Assembly: GCA_019745975.1 (NCBI GenBank)
Contig: JAIESQ010000034.1
Location: forward strand, 1-56,705
Length of the DNA: 56,705 nucleotides
From: Pirellulales bacterium
Lineage (GTDB): Bacteria > Planctomycetota > Planctomycetia > Pirellulales > JAEUIK01
Direction of reading: 5' to 3'
Position numbers and translations under genes: made by a program. Each line of letters starts with the position of its first letter. Within the stretch, counting starts at the first letter, position 1. A model generated the notes under the pieces. It made no database searches, had not been told where the DNA came from, and saw only the letters and a program-made list of their open reading frames with translations. Positions 42,164-51,356 of the stretch are shown here, in pieces.

Positions 42164-44332
42164 CTAGCGTGCCCGCGCGGGCGGTTTTGTCGGGCGAGTT
42201 GGCTTGGTACCGGCCGCGGGGCGTCGTCCCGTCGCCGGCTTCGCGTCGGCAGACGGCTTCACTGCTTCTGCGTCCTGGGCAGGCAAGTCCTCCGACCGTT
42301 GGCCGAGCGCCGCCGCCAGCCCCTGCACGCCGTCGGCGCCGACAGGCACTTGCAGGGACGAACCGGCAAACGCGTCGCCAAACGGCTCCGCGCGGCCGCC
42401 AAGATGTTCGGCCAGAAACGCTTCGGTCACGGCGTAGAAACTCAAGCGGTTCTCCGGCCGCACAAAGCCGTGCCCTTCGTCCGGATAGAGTACGTACGTG
42501 ACCGGAATTTTCTTCTCTTGCATCGCCTTGACGATTTGGTCAGCTTCGGCCTGCTTGACCCGCGGATCTTGCGCCCCCTGCCCGATCAGCAGGGGCCGCT
42601 GAATCTTCTCGACATGCGACAGCGGGCTGCGCGACAAGAGGAACTGCCGTCCTTCTTCGGACGAAAAATCTCCCACGCGATCGCGGAACATCTGCTTGGC
42701 TGGTTCCCAGTACGGGGGAATCGTGCTCAAGAGCGTGAGAATGTTCGAGGGGCCCACGATGTCGACGCCGCAGGCGAACACCTCGGGCGTGAAGGTCAGC
42801 CCGACGAGCGTGGCATAGCCGCCGTAGCTGCCTCCCATGATGGCGATGCGTTTGGGGTCGGCGATCTTCTCGCGCACCGCCCAGTCGACGGCGTCGAGCA
42901 AGTCGTCGTGCATCTTGGCTGCCCACTCGCGATTGCCGGCGTTGAGGAACGATTTGCCGAAGCCGCTCGAACCGCGATAGTTGACCTGCAACACGCCGTA
43001 GCCGCGGTTGGCCAGCAACTGACACTCGGGATCGTAGCCCCACGAGTCGCGCGCCCACGGACCGCCGTGCACGTTGAGCGCCAGGGGGCAGGGACGATCG
43101 GGCTTGCCGTCTTGATCGGGGTCGACATCGCGCGGCAGGCTCAAGTAGCAGACCAGTTCGAGACCGTCGCGCGACTTGATTACCAAGGGATGCATGTGCA
43201 CCAGCGGCAGCCCTTTGAGCGCCGCGCGGTTGACGAACAAGAAGGTCGCCTTCCGCTGGGCGCGATCGAAGTGGTAGTACTGCGTCGGACCATCGTCCTG
43301 CACAAAGACGACGATCCATTGCTGGTTGTCGAGCGTGCGATCGGCCAGATCGATTTCGCCCGGCGCGACGGTTTTCAGATATTCGAGATCGGCGGCGACT
43401 TTGGGATCAAACGTCTGCCAGTCGCTGCGCAGGTAGTTGAAGATCACGGCCTCGACATTCTTCTCCGTAGGGTGCAAGACGACGTCGCGAATGTCGGCCT
43501 TGTCGTTGGAAGCCAGGAGCTTCTCCTCACCGCTGGCCAAATCCAAGAGCTTCAGTGCGCCCGTGTCGCGCCCGCGGCTGTCGATCAGATACACGCGCGC
43601 TAGCGACTTGTCGAAGCCGGCGATGCTCGTGGTCGCGGTGTCCTCCATCGGCACACGTATGAAGTTGACCCAGCCCTTGTCCTTGTCCGACTGCAGATAC
43701 TCGGCGCCGCCGTCGGGGGTGAACCGCATGGCGAACCGCACTCGATACTCGTCGTCGCAGACGTAGCTGGCAAAGCCCGAGTTTTGCTCGACCAATTGGC
43801 GATCGCCCGTCGCAATGTTGACCCGATGGATATCGTGAAACTGCGGATCGCGATTGTTGAGACCGACCAGAATCTCCTTGGGGAACTTATGGCTGACCGC
43901 TTCGATCTGCGCGGCGACCTTCTCAAACGGCGTCAGGTCGAGCACGCGCCGGGATTCGAGATGGACGGAGTAGACGTGCCAGTTCTCGTCGCCGTCGGCG
44001 TCTTGCAGGTACAAGATGTGTCGGTTGTCATACGACCAGAAGTAGCGGGTGATGCCGCGCTTCTTGTCCGCGGTCACCGGCTGCGCTTGATCGGGCGCGC
44101 TGGTCGGCCCGACCCAGATATTGAGCACTCCCTTCGACGGCGCCACGTAGGCCAACTTTGTGCCGTCGGGGCTGAGGTGGGCCACGGTCTTGTCGGGATT
44201 GCCGAAGAAGATCCGCCGCGAAATCAGCGGAGACTGCGCCGCGTCGGCGCCCCAGGCGCCGGTGGCTCCCCAGCCTGTGACGATCGCCAGGACTCCGCAC
44301 GCAGCAACACGCATTCGACAGCGATGCGACAT
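42164..44332 (-). CDS. Secreted S9-family (prolyl oligopeptidase-like) peptidase
   Basis: A 722-residue peptidase with an exported N terminus (MSHRCRMRVAACGVLAIVTG.. cleavage near AWGA). A beta-propeller half (SPDGTKLAYVAPSKG, YLQDADGDENWHVY) precedes the alpha/beta-hydrolase. The triad is Ser502 (GGSYGG), Asp589 (AQDPRV) and His621 (DEGHGF), which fits DPP-IV/acyl-peptide-hydrolase-type S9 enzymes. The last 60 residues are Pro/Ala/Lys-rich. ATG 44332 is chosen because the signal starts there. Confidence 0.93.
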   Translation of the reverse strand: MSHRCRMRVAACGVLAIVTGWGATGAWGADAAQSPLISRRIFFGNPDKTVAHLSPDGTKLAYVAPSKGVLNIWVGPTSAPDQAQPVTADKKRGITRYFWSYDNRHILYLQDADGDENWHVYSVHLESRRVLDLTPFEKVAAQIEAVSHKFPKEILVGLNNRDPQFHDIHRVNIATGDRQLVEQNSGFASYVCDDEYRVRFAMRFTPDGGAEYLQSDKDKGWVNFIRVPMEDTATTSIAGFDKSLARVYLIDSRGRDTGALKLLDLASGEEKLLASNDKADIRDVVLHPTEKNVEAVIFNYLRSDWQTFDPKVAADLEYLKTVAPGEIDLADRTLDNQQWIVVFVQDDGPTQYYHFDRAQRKATFLFVNRAALKGLPLVHMHPLVIKSRDGLELVCYLSLPRDVDPDQDGKPDRPCPLALNVHGGPWARDSWGYDPECQLLANRGYGVLQVNYRGSSGFGKSFLNAGNREWAAKMHDDLLDAVDWAVREKIADPKRIAIMGGSYGGYATLVGLTFTPEVFACGVDIVGPSNILTLLSTIPPYWEPAKQMFRDRVGDFSSEEGRQFLLSRSPLSHVEKIQRPLLIGQGAQDPRVKQAEADQIVKAMQEKKIPVTYVLYPDEGHGFVRPENRLSFYAVTEAFLAEHLGGRAEPFGDAFAGSSLQVPVGADGVQGLAAALGQRSEDLPAQDAEAVKPSADAKPATGRRPAAGTKPTRPTKPPARAR

Positions 44333-44506
44333 CTCACAGCCCTTTGCAGGAAAGCCCCGATTGCGGCAAGTGGACCAAATCTGGCGGCCAACATACCGCA
44401 GTCGACGGTAAGTCGCCAAGCGCGCCTGGACACGAGGGAGTGGCCATGGTGCGCGGCCACCTGGCGTCGAGAAACGCCGGCCGCACCGGCCGCTGCCGCG
44501 CGACGG

Positions 44507-46084
44507 CTAGCGCGACTCGACAATCTCGATCTCAACCTGCCCAAGGACTTGCGCGACCGGGAGAAAGCAGGTCAAGGCATTGGTTTCCTTGAGATTCGAC
44601 TGCGCCAGCTTGAGGTGCCCCGCGCCGATCCCCCCTGCGCCGAGCGTGGCGTCGAAGGGCACCCACTGGCCGCCGACGTACAGTTCGTTCCACATGTGAT
44701 AGCCGAACGCTTGCTGCCCCGGCATGTAGACCAGGCCGATGGCCACGCGCGCCGGAATTCCGCGCGCCCGCGCCATCGCGGCCAGCAGCACCGCGTGCTC
44801 GGTACAATCCCCTTCGAGCGAGCGGGCGACCTCGGCCGCCGTGGCCAGGGCCTGCGAGAAGTTCTTGGTGCGAATCCGCTCGTGCACGAAGCGCTCGAGC
44901 CGGCAGGCGAGCCGCACGGGATCGCGCTCGTCTCCGGCCGCTTCGGTGGCCAGCGCCACGACCGCCTGGTCGTCGCTTTGTAGCAGACTGTTGGGCTGCC
45001 GATCGGCCGCCGTGGGCGCCGGATCGGCTCGCCAGCCTTCGGCCGTGCTAGCCGCGGCAATGGCATCGGCCGCGACGCCGCGCACCGTGATCTCGGCCGT
45101 GTGTTCGTCGACGGGCTCGACGCGCTGCGTCCACCCCGAGACGAAGACCGCAATTGGATCACCTTCGCGCAGTCGCACGCGATAGCGTACTTGCCGCGCC
45201 GTGGGCTCGATCGCGCGCGCGACGCGGACCACCGATTCGTAGCCCAAATCGAAGTGCTGATCGTTCGGCTCATTGAGCGCTTGGGCGCGCGTGGTGCGGA
45301 AGGTTTCCAACCCCATCGCAGTGGCGCTGGTTTTGAGCACTTCGCCGACGCGATTGGCCCACAGCACCGAATCGAGCTTGAGCCCACCGGGTAGCTCCAC
45401 GCTGCTCTCGACGCGCAGCAAATAATAGGTGCCGCCCAGCAAGGCGGTCGGTTCGAGCTGTTTGGCCCGCAGCGCGGTCGTCACCACGAGCGTTTGGTCG
45501 AGCATGGGGAGCACCGATTTCACGGCGCGCGATTCACCCGGCTGCATCGGCTTGCGCGACAAGCTCTGCTCAACGGCGATTACGCCGCCAATGTCGGCCG
45601 ACCACGGCAACTCGGTGGTCTTCACTTTGCCGGCCGTGGTTGTTTCGACCACCATCTGCTGGCCAGTTAGCCGGCCGCGGGCGACAATCGGCGCTGCCCC
45701 CAGCTTAGTGGAAGTAACGAAGCGGACGACTTCGCCTTGTGGCGTCTCGATGCTGTCGAGCGTCATCTCCTGATCGCTCGGCTGGCCGAAGCGTTTCAGC
45801 GCCAGACGCTGTTCGACCGAAATCGACAGCAGGGCCCGACCATCTTCTTCAACCGGCGTAATCCGCGTGCGCGCGTAGCCGACTTTCGCGCCGCGCAAAT
45901 AGAGGGCGTCCCAGGTTTCGCGTGTCGCGGCGCGCCGGGCGCCTTCTTCCGCAAGCAGGGGCGCGCCGCAAGCAACGGCGAGCACCTCCCCCGCGACCAG
46001 TGCCAAGAGCGCGATCCGGCAGCAAACGGCGACCAGTCGGCCGCGCCCCGCGCGAGGGGCCGCATCCAGCGACAAAGCGTGCAT
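44507..46084 (-). CDS. Secreted transglutaminase-like protein
   Basis: A 525-residue protein with signal peptide (residues 20-45). The C-terminal domain is of the transglutaminase/protease-like type with its triad: Cys427 (LEGDCTEHAVLLAA), His463 (FGYHMWNELYV) and Asp478 (VPFDATLG). The N-terminal 350 residues form a conserved all-beta region of unknown role (WDALYLRGAKVGYARTRI). In other bacteria such proteins act as proteases or peptide cross-linkers. ATG 46084 is followed by a clear signal. Confidence 0.88.
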   Translation of the reverse strand: MHALSLDAAPRAGRGRLVAVCCRIALLALVAGEVLAVACGAPLLAEEGARRAATRETWDALYLRGAKVGYARTRITPVEEDGRALLSISVEQRLALKRFGQPSDQEMTLDSIETPQGEVVRFVTSTKLGAAPIVARGRLTGQQMVVETTTAGKVKTTELPWSADIGGVIAVEQSLSRKPMQPGESRAVKSVLPMLDQTLVVTTALRAKQLEPTALLGGTYYLLRVESSVELPGGLKLDSVLWANRVGEVLKTSATAMGLETFRTTRAQALNEPNDQHFDLGYESVVRVARAIEPTARQVRYRVRLREGDPIAVFVSGWTQRVEPVDEHTAEITVRGVAADAIAAASTAEGWRADPAPTAADRQPNSLLQSDDQAVVALATEAAGDERDPVRLACRLERFVHERIRTKNFSQALATAAEVARSLEGDCTEHAVLLAAMARARGIPARVAIGLVYMPGQQAFGYHMWNELYVGGQWVPFDATLGAGGIGAGHLKLAQSNLKETNALTCFLPVAQVLGQVEIEIVESR

Positions 46085-46764
46085 CGTGCTCGAACCTTTC
46101 CTGACCCCGCGGCGTAGAGATGTCGGTTCTTCACTATAGCAGACGCGTCGCGAAACTTGGGCGATTTTGCCGGCGCCGACGTGTCGAACAAGCGACGACG
46201 TGCCGCACGATCCATGGATCGTTGCAGCTAGCGCAGGGAAGCTGTCAGCGCGACACCGCCGGACCACGGTGTCGTGTCGCGGAAAGTTTCCCGCGTTTTT
46301 CTGGGGGTTCGTCGATCGCGCATGCCGTTCGAGTGGGCGAGTGAATACGCTGGCGCGACGCGCGGTGGCCGTGCGATTTTTCGTAGGCCGAAGAGCTTAG
46401 CAAATTGCCGCCAGAATTCTCTCTGCCCCGCGGCGCGCCGCTCTGCCCCGACATTTGTCGAGTGCTACAGTTCCCTTAGCGTCTTCCGGACACGGTCGTC
46501 GGAACCGGCCGTGCGGCTGGCGCCGGTGGGCGCTGCGGCCCAGCGTTGGCCGAGGCCGTCGATTGTCGCCAACGTGCCGGCCGTGACGAATCTGCCGGCC
46601 AGCGGCGGCCGCTGGTGGCCCCCGCTCCCGCGGCGGCCGGCGCTTTGGCCAGCGTGACCTAGTTTTATCAAGAGCGCTGAGCGCTCCCGTTCATCAAACC
46701 CCTCTTCCCCTACCCCTTGTAGCAACGCGTGTCTAGCAGTCGATCGAAAAGGGTAATCGGACCG
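46085..46764. other. 680-bp gene-free stretch between divergent genes
   Basis: Upstream region of both the transglutaminase-like gene (minus) and the hypothetical gene at 46765 (plus). It has a perfect 16-bp palindrome ACGATCCATGGATCGT at 46207-46222 and a hairpin CGACACCG..CGGTGTCG at 46251-46274. I see no gene. A frame open at 46274-46657 has no coding character. Confidence 0.4.
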
Positions 46765-47457
46765 ATGGGATTTTTGAAACGGCTATTTCGTAACGTGTTT
46801 CGCGACGGCGCCGCCCCGCAAGGGGTCAGCAGCTTCGAACGGCTCAGCGAAGATGAGCTCGAAGCGCACCTGGGCGTCGTTCGCTATGGCGATTTCGTGC
46901 TCACCGACGCGGTGCGCCCGTCGTACGACTTGCAGGTCGTGCCGGCGGCCGGCTATCGGCATGACGTCTACCGCGACGAGGAATCGCGGACCAGCGTCCC
47001 GGTGCTGATGGGCGCCTGCTCCGAGGAACAGCTCTTCGAGACGTTCATGGAGCTGCTCGACCCGTTAGGGTCGGTCGTCGATGTGGTGCTCGAAACCAGC
47101 CACAACCGCCGCGATCGCGGGCACGCCGACTTGTACCGCGAGCATATCGACATGCCGGTCCTCAAGAGCATCCTCTGGGACTTCGAGGACCTGTTGATCA
47201 ACGACGGCTGCACCGGCGTGGCGGTGCTCAATTCGTCGACCCCGCAAGAAGTGCAGTTCGACGAGCACAAGCTGTTGATCGTCTACGGGCAGGACTTGCA
47301 GTCGTACGAGAACGTCTTCAGCTCGCGGGGCCTGCCTTGTGACGACCGGTTGCGGTTCATCACCGAAGCCGAGCACGTTCACTCGTCGAGCGACTACTAC
47401 CGCGAGCAGTTCGAGGAACTGAAGCTGCGGTTGGGCATGGATTCGTTCTGCGACTGA
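46765..47457 (+). CDS. Conserved hypothetical protein
   Basis: A 230-residue soluble protein starting MGFLKRLFRNVF, an amphipathic basic N-terminal helix that could touch the membrane. The rest is acidic and globular: YGDFVLTDAVRPSYDLQV, DVVLETSHNRRDRGHADLYREHIDMPVLKSILWDFEDLLINDGC, and ends LKLRLGMDSFCD. No catalytic motif is evident. I do not recognise a named family. ATG 46765 is preceded by a GGG-type ribosome-binding site; a GTG 12 codons earlier is less likely. It ends the ordinary gene set before the phage-like region. Confidence 0.75.
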   Translation: MGFLKRLFRNVFRDGAAPQGVSSFERLSEDELEAHLGVVRYGDFVLTDAVRPSYDLQVVPAAGYRHDVYRDEESRTSVPVLMGACSEEQLFETFMELLDPLGSVVDVVLETSHNRRDRGHADLYREHIDMPVLKSILWDFEDLLINDGCTGVAVLNSSTPQEVQFDEHKLLIVYGQDLQSYENVFSSRGLPCDDRLRFITEAEHVHSSSDYYREQFEELKLRLGMDSFCD

Positions 47458-47495
47458 CAGGCGTCTGTCGTGCGCTGACGCATGATCTGGTTTGG

Positions 47496-47575
47496 GTGCC
47501 ACTGCTGGCTTGTCCAGCTTGTCCAGCAGTGCTCTTATTTCATGATTGCACTGCTTCTGCGAAGCAGTGACACAC
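47496..47575. repeat. GTGCCACTGCTT palindrome family, copy 2
   Basis: GTGCCACTGCTGG..CCAGCAGTG, then CACTGCTTCTGCGAAGCAGTG and a final ACACAC. Same layout as the copy at 20286-20362. It lies exactly between the hypothetical gene and the truncated PEP-CTERM gene. Confidence 0.75.
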
Positions 47576-47652
47576 CGGCACGTCGACCGAGCAATCCGCA
47601 CTATTCGCGCGATTAGTTCTCGGCATTCGGCGTATCTGGTCCTGGCGTCGGT

Positions 47653-47946
47653 TTGGACTACACAATGGGAGCCAACGGTCCCGGCAACCTAACCGGCACA
47701 GTCTTGAACGGGCAATCGCTGTCCCTGGGCCCCGCAGAATTCAGTGCCATTCTTCAACCGGGCCCGAATGGCATGATCTTCATAATTGGGAATAACGTCG
47801 GCACCGCGAGCGGGCAGATGATCATCGACAACGTGCAACTGACACCAATCCCCGAGCCGGGTTCGGCGACATTGCTCTCAATCGGTGGCGCGGTGGCCGT
47901 ATTGACAGTGCTGCGACGCAAGCAGCGGCGCCTCAATGCCGCCTGA
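47653..47946 (+). pseudogene. C-terminal remnant of a PEP-CTERM protein
   Basis: About 97 residues with a textbook PEP-CTERM sorting signal at the end: PIPEPGS, a hydrophobic helix (ATLLSIGGAVAVLTVL) and the basic end RRKQRRLNAA. The frame is open a little further upstream (from just after a TAG at 47614) with plausible coding text, but no signal peptide or start is found and the repeat at 47496-47575 lies just before. The N-terminal part of the gene is missing. PEP-CTERM proteins are sorted by EpsH/exosortase. Confidence 0.6.
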
Positions 47947-48006
47947 TCAGGATCTACTCGCGTTTGGACTGCTTGCTGTTTTTGCGCGCGAAGGGGGAGT
48001 GAAACG

Positions 48007-49252
48007 ATGCCGTGGCCAGCGGTCGCCGACGTCTTCAGCGGCTTCGACAAGATCTTCAGCCGCATGACCGCGGCCGAATGCGTCAGCATCTGCGACGCCT
48101 ACGGGCTGCTGGATAGCACGCCCACGGTCCCCGACTACCTGACGGCCGAAGGCGCTCTGACCTGGATGGCGTACAACGACGGAGCGGGGGCGTACTACGA
48201 CCCGGCCAATCCAGGATGGGACCGAGGGCAATCGCATCAAGCTTTGACGGCAAGGACTAGTGCTTGCACGGTCCTTGCCGCAAGTTTGATGCTCTGTCCA
48301 CTTGTCGCGCGCTCGTCACCGCGAAAAATGGCGGGCGACGAAAGGCTGCAACAGGGTGAATCATTGAAAAAGCGAGCGGCCATTTTTTGCAGAAATCGAC
48401 GTGGGACAAGTGTACGCCCACATGTTCTTCCAGCAGATGGGATGCTGGCACTAGTCCCAGCCCGCACATTGTGATGCGATTGCCCTTGGATGGGACCCTA
48501 CCAGTCTCCCGAACGTCACGCTCTGGCTGGACGCTTCGGACCTGAGCACGATTTACAGCGACGCGGCGGGAACGACGCTGCAGCCCAATGACGGCGGGCG
48601 CGTCGGGCTTTGGAAGAGCAAGGTCGGCAGCTATTCCCTGGAGCAGGCGTCGACCTCGCCCGACTATCGTCCCACGCTGCAATTGGGCGTGTTGAACGGC
48701 CGCAACTCGATTCGCTTCGATCCCGGCGGCGGCAATACCAACACTGGCAGCAACTCGAGGTTTCTCGAGTCTGGATCCTCAATCCCGATGACAGACATCA
48801 TCGCCACGACGCAACCGTTCACGCTGTTCATGGTCGCGCAGTTTACCGTCATCGACGCGCAGCCCGCTAGACTTGTTGGCGATACTGGCGGCAATACAGT
48901 TGCAAAGCTCAACGGCACGCCAGTATCGAACATCTCGGCTCAGGTCAATCTGGGTGGAAGCACACCCGCTGCCTTGGCGAATCCCGCGCCGCTGGACACG
49001 ACGAATCCGTTTATTCTCGTCTGGCAATGGGTGTCAGGGACCGGCGTTAGTTTGTCATTCAACGGAGCCACGCCGACGACGACGAGCGGAACCGGGACGC
49101 TCTTCCATCCCGGCGAGTTTTATCTGCCCAGCGGGCAGCCCAATTTCAAGTGCCGCTATGACTTGTTCGAGCTGATCGTCTGCAGTGGTTCGAGCGCCGG
49201 ACTGGACGCCGCCACCCAGGCCCAAGCCGGCGTCTATCTGGCCGCCAGGTAG
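48007..49252 (+). pseudogene. LamG-like (concanavalin fold) gene interrupted by a 264-bp element
   Basis: AAGGGGGAG precedes the ATG at 48007. The first 72 codons end at GGA-TGG-GAC (48222), after which a mobile-element-like insert follows (48224-48487). If the insert and one copy of the duplicated GGATGGGACC are removed, the frame rejoins as PANPGWDPTSLPNVTLWLDASDLS and runs on to a TAG at 49250, giving about 323 residues. The second half has the LamG-type text NVTLWLDASDLSTIYSDAAG and GRNSIRFDPGGG. Beyond the TAG the same frame continues in coding style (next entry). Confidence 0.7.
48214..48497. mobile_element. 264-bp MITE-like insertion with terminal inverted repeats and 10-bp target duplication
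   Basis: The body is 48224-48487. Left end GAGGGCAATCGCATCA and right end TGATGCGATTGCCCTT are inverted copies with one mismatch over 16 bp. GGATGGGACC flanks both sides (48214-48223 and 48488-48497) as a target-site duplication. No transposase gene is inside; the internal part has a hairpin GGCAAGGAC..GTCCTTGCC. The insert disrupts a LamG-like gene and its exact removal restores the reading frame, which is strong support. The family is not assigned. Confidence 0.82.
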
Positions 49253-49309
49253 GGCGCGCCCTGGGCCGGATACACGCGCACCTATGCGGGCGACATCTTT
49301 GCCAACAAC

Positions 49310-51298
49310 ATGCGGGCCAGCGACGTGCGGGCCCAGCTCAAGGCCCGCTTCCACGAGTCGATTCCGGCCTTCATTCAGAAAGTAGTCGGCAGCAACCAGG
49401 TGCGCGCCGCCGAGCTGACAGCCGATGCGCCGCCCGGTGTAACGACCGCCCCGCTGGCCAGCACGAAGATCGTGTTTTGGAATGTCACGAACGCCAATTC
49501 GTTGGTCACCAACAAGTACGGCGGCACGGCGCCGGACAATTTCGTGATCCCCGTGGAGGCCTCGTTCAACAACAACTCTTCCGGTTGGAATAGCTATGAC
49601 CTGAGCAACTACGCCAGCCAACTGGCTGCTCAGCCGGCGGGCCGCCGTTGGCTGAAGATGGGAGATGGTTCGTATCCCTTCGGCCCGTTGTGGGGAATCC
49701 CCGTGACTTCGGGCGCGGCGTTGCACCGCTACGCGTTTTTCGACCGCGAGTTCGACACGGCGGCGCGCCGCGGCGTTTCACTCGAGGCCTGGTGGGCCGC
49801 CATCAGTGCCCCCGGCTCGCTCTGGGAGAATTTTTGGACGGGGCTATTGAGCGCGGGGGGAGCCAGTGTCGTCGATGGGCTGATTCTGGACCGCGAGCGG
49901 CGGCAGACATTTTACCAGTTGCAGACCGGCACCGGCTTTACGAGCGCCGTTTTAGCCTCGTCTTATGCGGTGACGATCAACACGATCACGGCGACGTGGA
50001 CGTCGGTCGATAGTGGCGGGAGCCCGATAAATCATGGCTTCTCGAATGGCAATGCGGTTACGCTGGGAGAAACCTTGCCGACGGCGTCGAGCAGCCCGGC
50101 GCTGGCGACCGGCACGCGGTATTACGTGGGGAACGCGACGAGCTCAACGTTCAAGCTGTACTACGACTCGGCACAAACCAATCAGATCACGCTGTCGTCG
50201 GCCGGCGCGCCGAGAGTTATGCGAGAGTCGTGGGCCCAGATCTTTACCGACGCGGCCTGGAACGGGAATGTAAGCAATCTGCCCAACGGAGTTCGGGGAG
50301 CGATTGGGGAGAGCCTCACGTTGTGCCAGAAAATCTGGAACACGTACCCCGGCATGGACACGAACAGCAGCGAGATCGCGTTCCTGTTCGATGCCTGGGT
50401 CATTGCCTACGAGGCGAACTACATCGAGCAGATGGTTGCGATTGCAAAGGCGTCGTACCCGAACTTGATCGTGACCGATTATCGGAACGCGGTCATGGCG
50501 TCGGGGACCTTCACGTCGGATCGGCCGCCCGTGGACGCGCACAGCCCGTACGGCACGGGGCAAGCTCCGGATCGAATGAGCGTGCCGCTGTACGGCGATG
50601 CGCAAGCGTACAATCCGGCCCCGTCCGTTTCGCTATCGGCCGCGCGCTGGAATTGGACGTCCTCGCCCGGCATCCAGGGTTTTGCGGGGAGTGACGCGGC
50701 CGATGAGTTTGCGGCGTTCACAACGCAGCTTATGCGTTTGCGCGCCGTCGCGGTGGCGTCGCCCCTCGACTTCCATCCCTGGCTCAGCTACGAAGCCAGC
50801 CCCGCTTCGTCGATGGGGACGAGTGGATTGTGGGCGGAGCTCGTGCTACACGCCACGCTGGCCGCGGGCGGGGTAGTGAACTTTTATCAGTCGAATGACA
50901 ACTCGACTCCGAATTTCGACGATGCCCAGAAGGCGCTGGTTGATTTGGTGGCAGAGCGCGACCAGGTCGCCAGCTTCGCCGCGAAGCGGATGCCCGGCCC
51001 GCCGATGCCGGATTACAATCAGGGGTTCGTCTGGACCCGCTGTTTCGCCGGCGGCAGGTACATCTGGCGCGTCACACCCAGCTCCAGTGCGACGCCGACC
51101 ACGGTCACTTCCACCGAGGACGGCGTGAACTTCCGCAACTCCTTGGGTGGACTGACCATCCTGCGCGGCACGATTCTTGCAGAAAGTCAAAGTGCGCTTG
51201 CGCCTCTGGGGTGGTGGGTTGAGCAGACCGTTCGACCAGTGGCGAAGGGGCCGCTTGTTCCACAGCAATTCGCGCCGACCGACTACGTGGAATTCTGA
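49310..51298 (+). CDS. Phage tail/fibre-like hypothetical protein
   Basis: A 662-residue protein that continues in the frame of the LamG-like gene after its TAG at 49250-49252; the codons between (GAPWAGYTRTYAGDIFANN) look coding but contain no start. ATG 49310 has no convincing ribosome-binding site, so this may be a former fusion cut by a nonsense mutation. The middle has a phage-like module HGFSNGNAVTLGE..LATGTRYYVGNATSSTFKLYYD, common in tail proteins. No enzyme motif is evident. Probably a structural protein of a tail or fibre. Confidence 0.6.
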   Translation: MRASDVRAQLKARFHESIPAFIQKVVGSNQVRAAELTADAPPGVTTAPLASTKIVFWNVTNANSLVTNKYGGTAPDNFVIPVEASFNNNSSGWNSYDLSNYASQLAAQPAGRRWLKMGDGSYPFGPLWGIPVTSGAALHRYAFFDREFDTAARRGVSLEAWWAAISAPGSLWENFWTGLLSAGGASVVDGLILDRERRQTFYQLQTGTGFTSAVLASSYAVTINTITATWTSVDSGGSPINHGFSNGNAVTLGETLPTASSSPALATGTRYYVGNATSSTFKLYYDSAQTNQITLSSAGAPRVMRESWAQIFTDAAWNGNVSNLPNGVRGAIGESLTLCQKIWNTYPGMDTNSSEIAFLFDAWVIAYEANYIEQMVAIAKASYPNLIVTDYRNAVMASGTFTSDRPPVDAHSPYGTGQAPDRMSVPLYGDAQAYNPAPSVSLSAARWNWTSSPGIQGFAGSDAADEFAAFTTQLMRLRAVAVASPLDFHPWLSYEASPASSMGTSGLWAELVLHATLAAGGVVNFYQSNDNSTPNFDDAQKALVDLVAERDQVASFAAKRMPGPPMPDYNQGFVWTRCFAGGRYIWRVTPSSSATPTTVTSTEDGVNFRNSLGGLTILRGTILAESQSALAPLGWWVEQTVRPVAKGPLVPQQFAPTDYVEF

Positions 51299-51356
51299 TT
51301 CTTGCGCAACATCGTAGGAATTGAGACTTACGAAATGGACGTGAAAGGGGATACCC

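Noticed and set aside
41903-43603. Plus-strand open frame over the S9 peptidase
   Set aside because: Antisense shadow; the triad and propeller are on the minus strand.
46274-46657. Plus-strand open frame upstream of the hypothetical gene
   Set aside because: No ribosome-binding site, no domain, and composition typical of non-coding GC-rich sequence.
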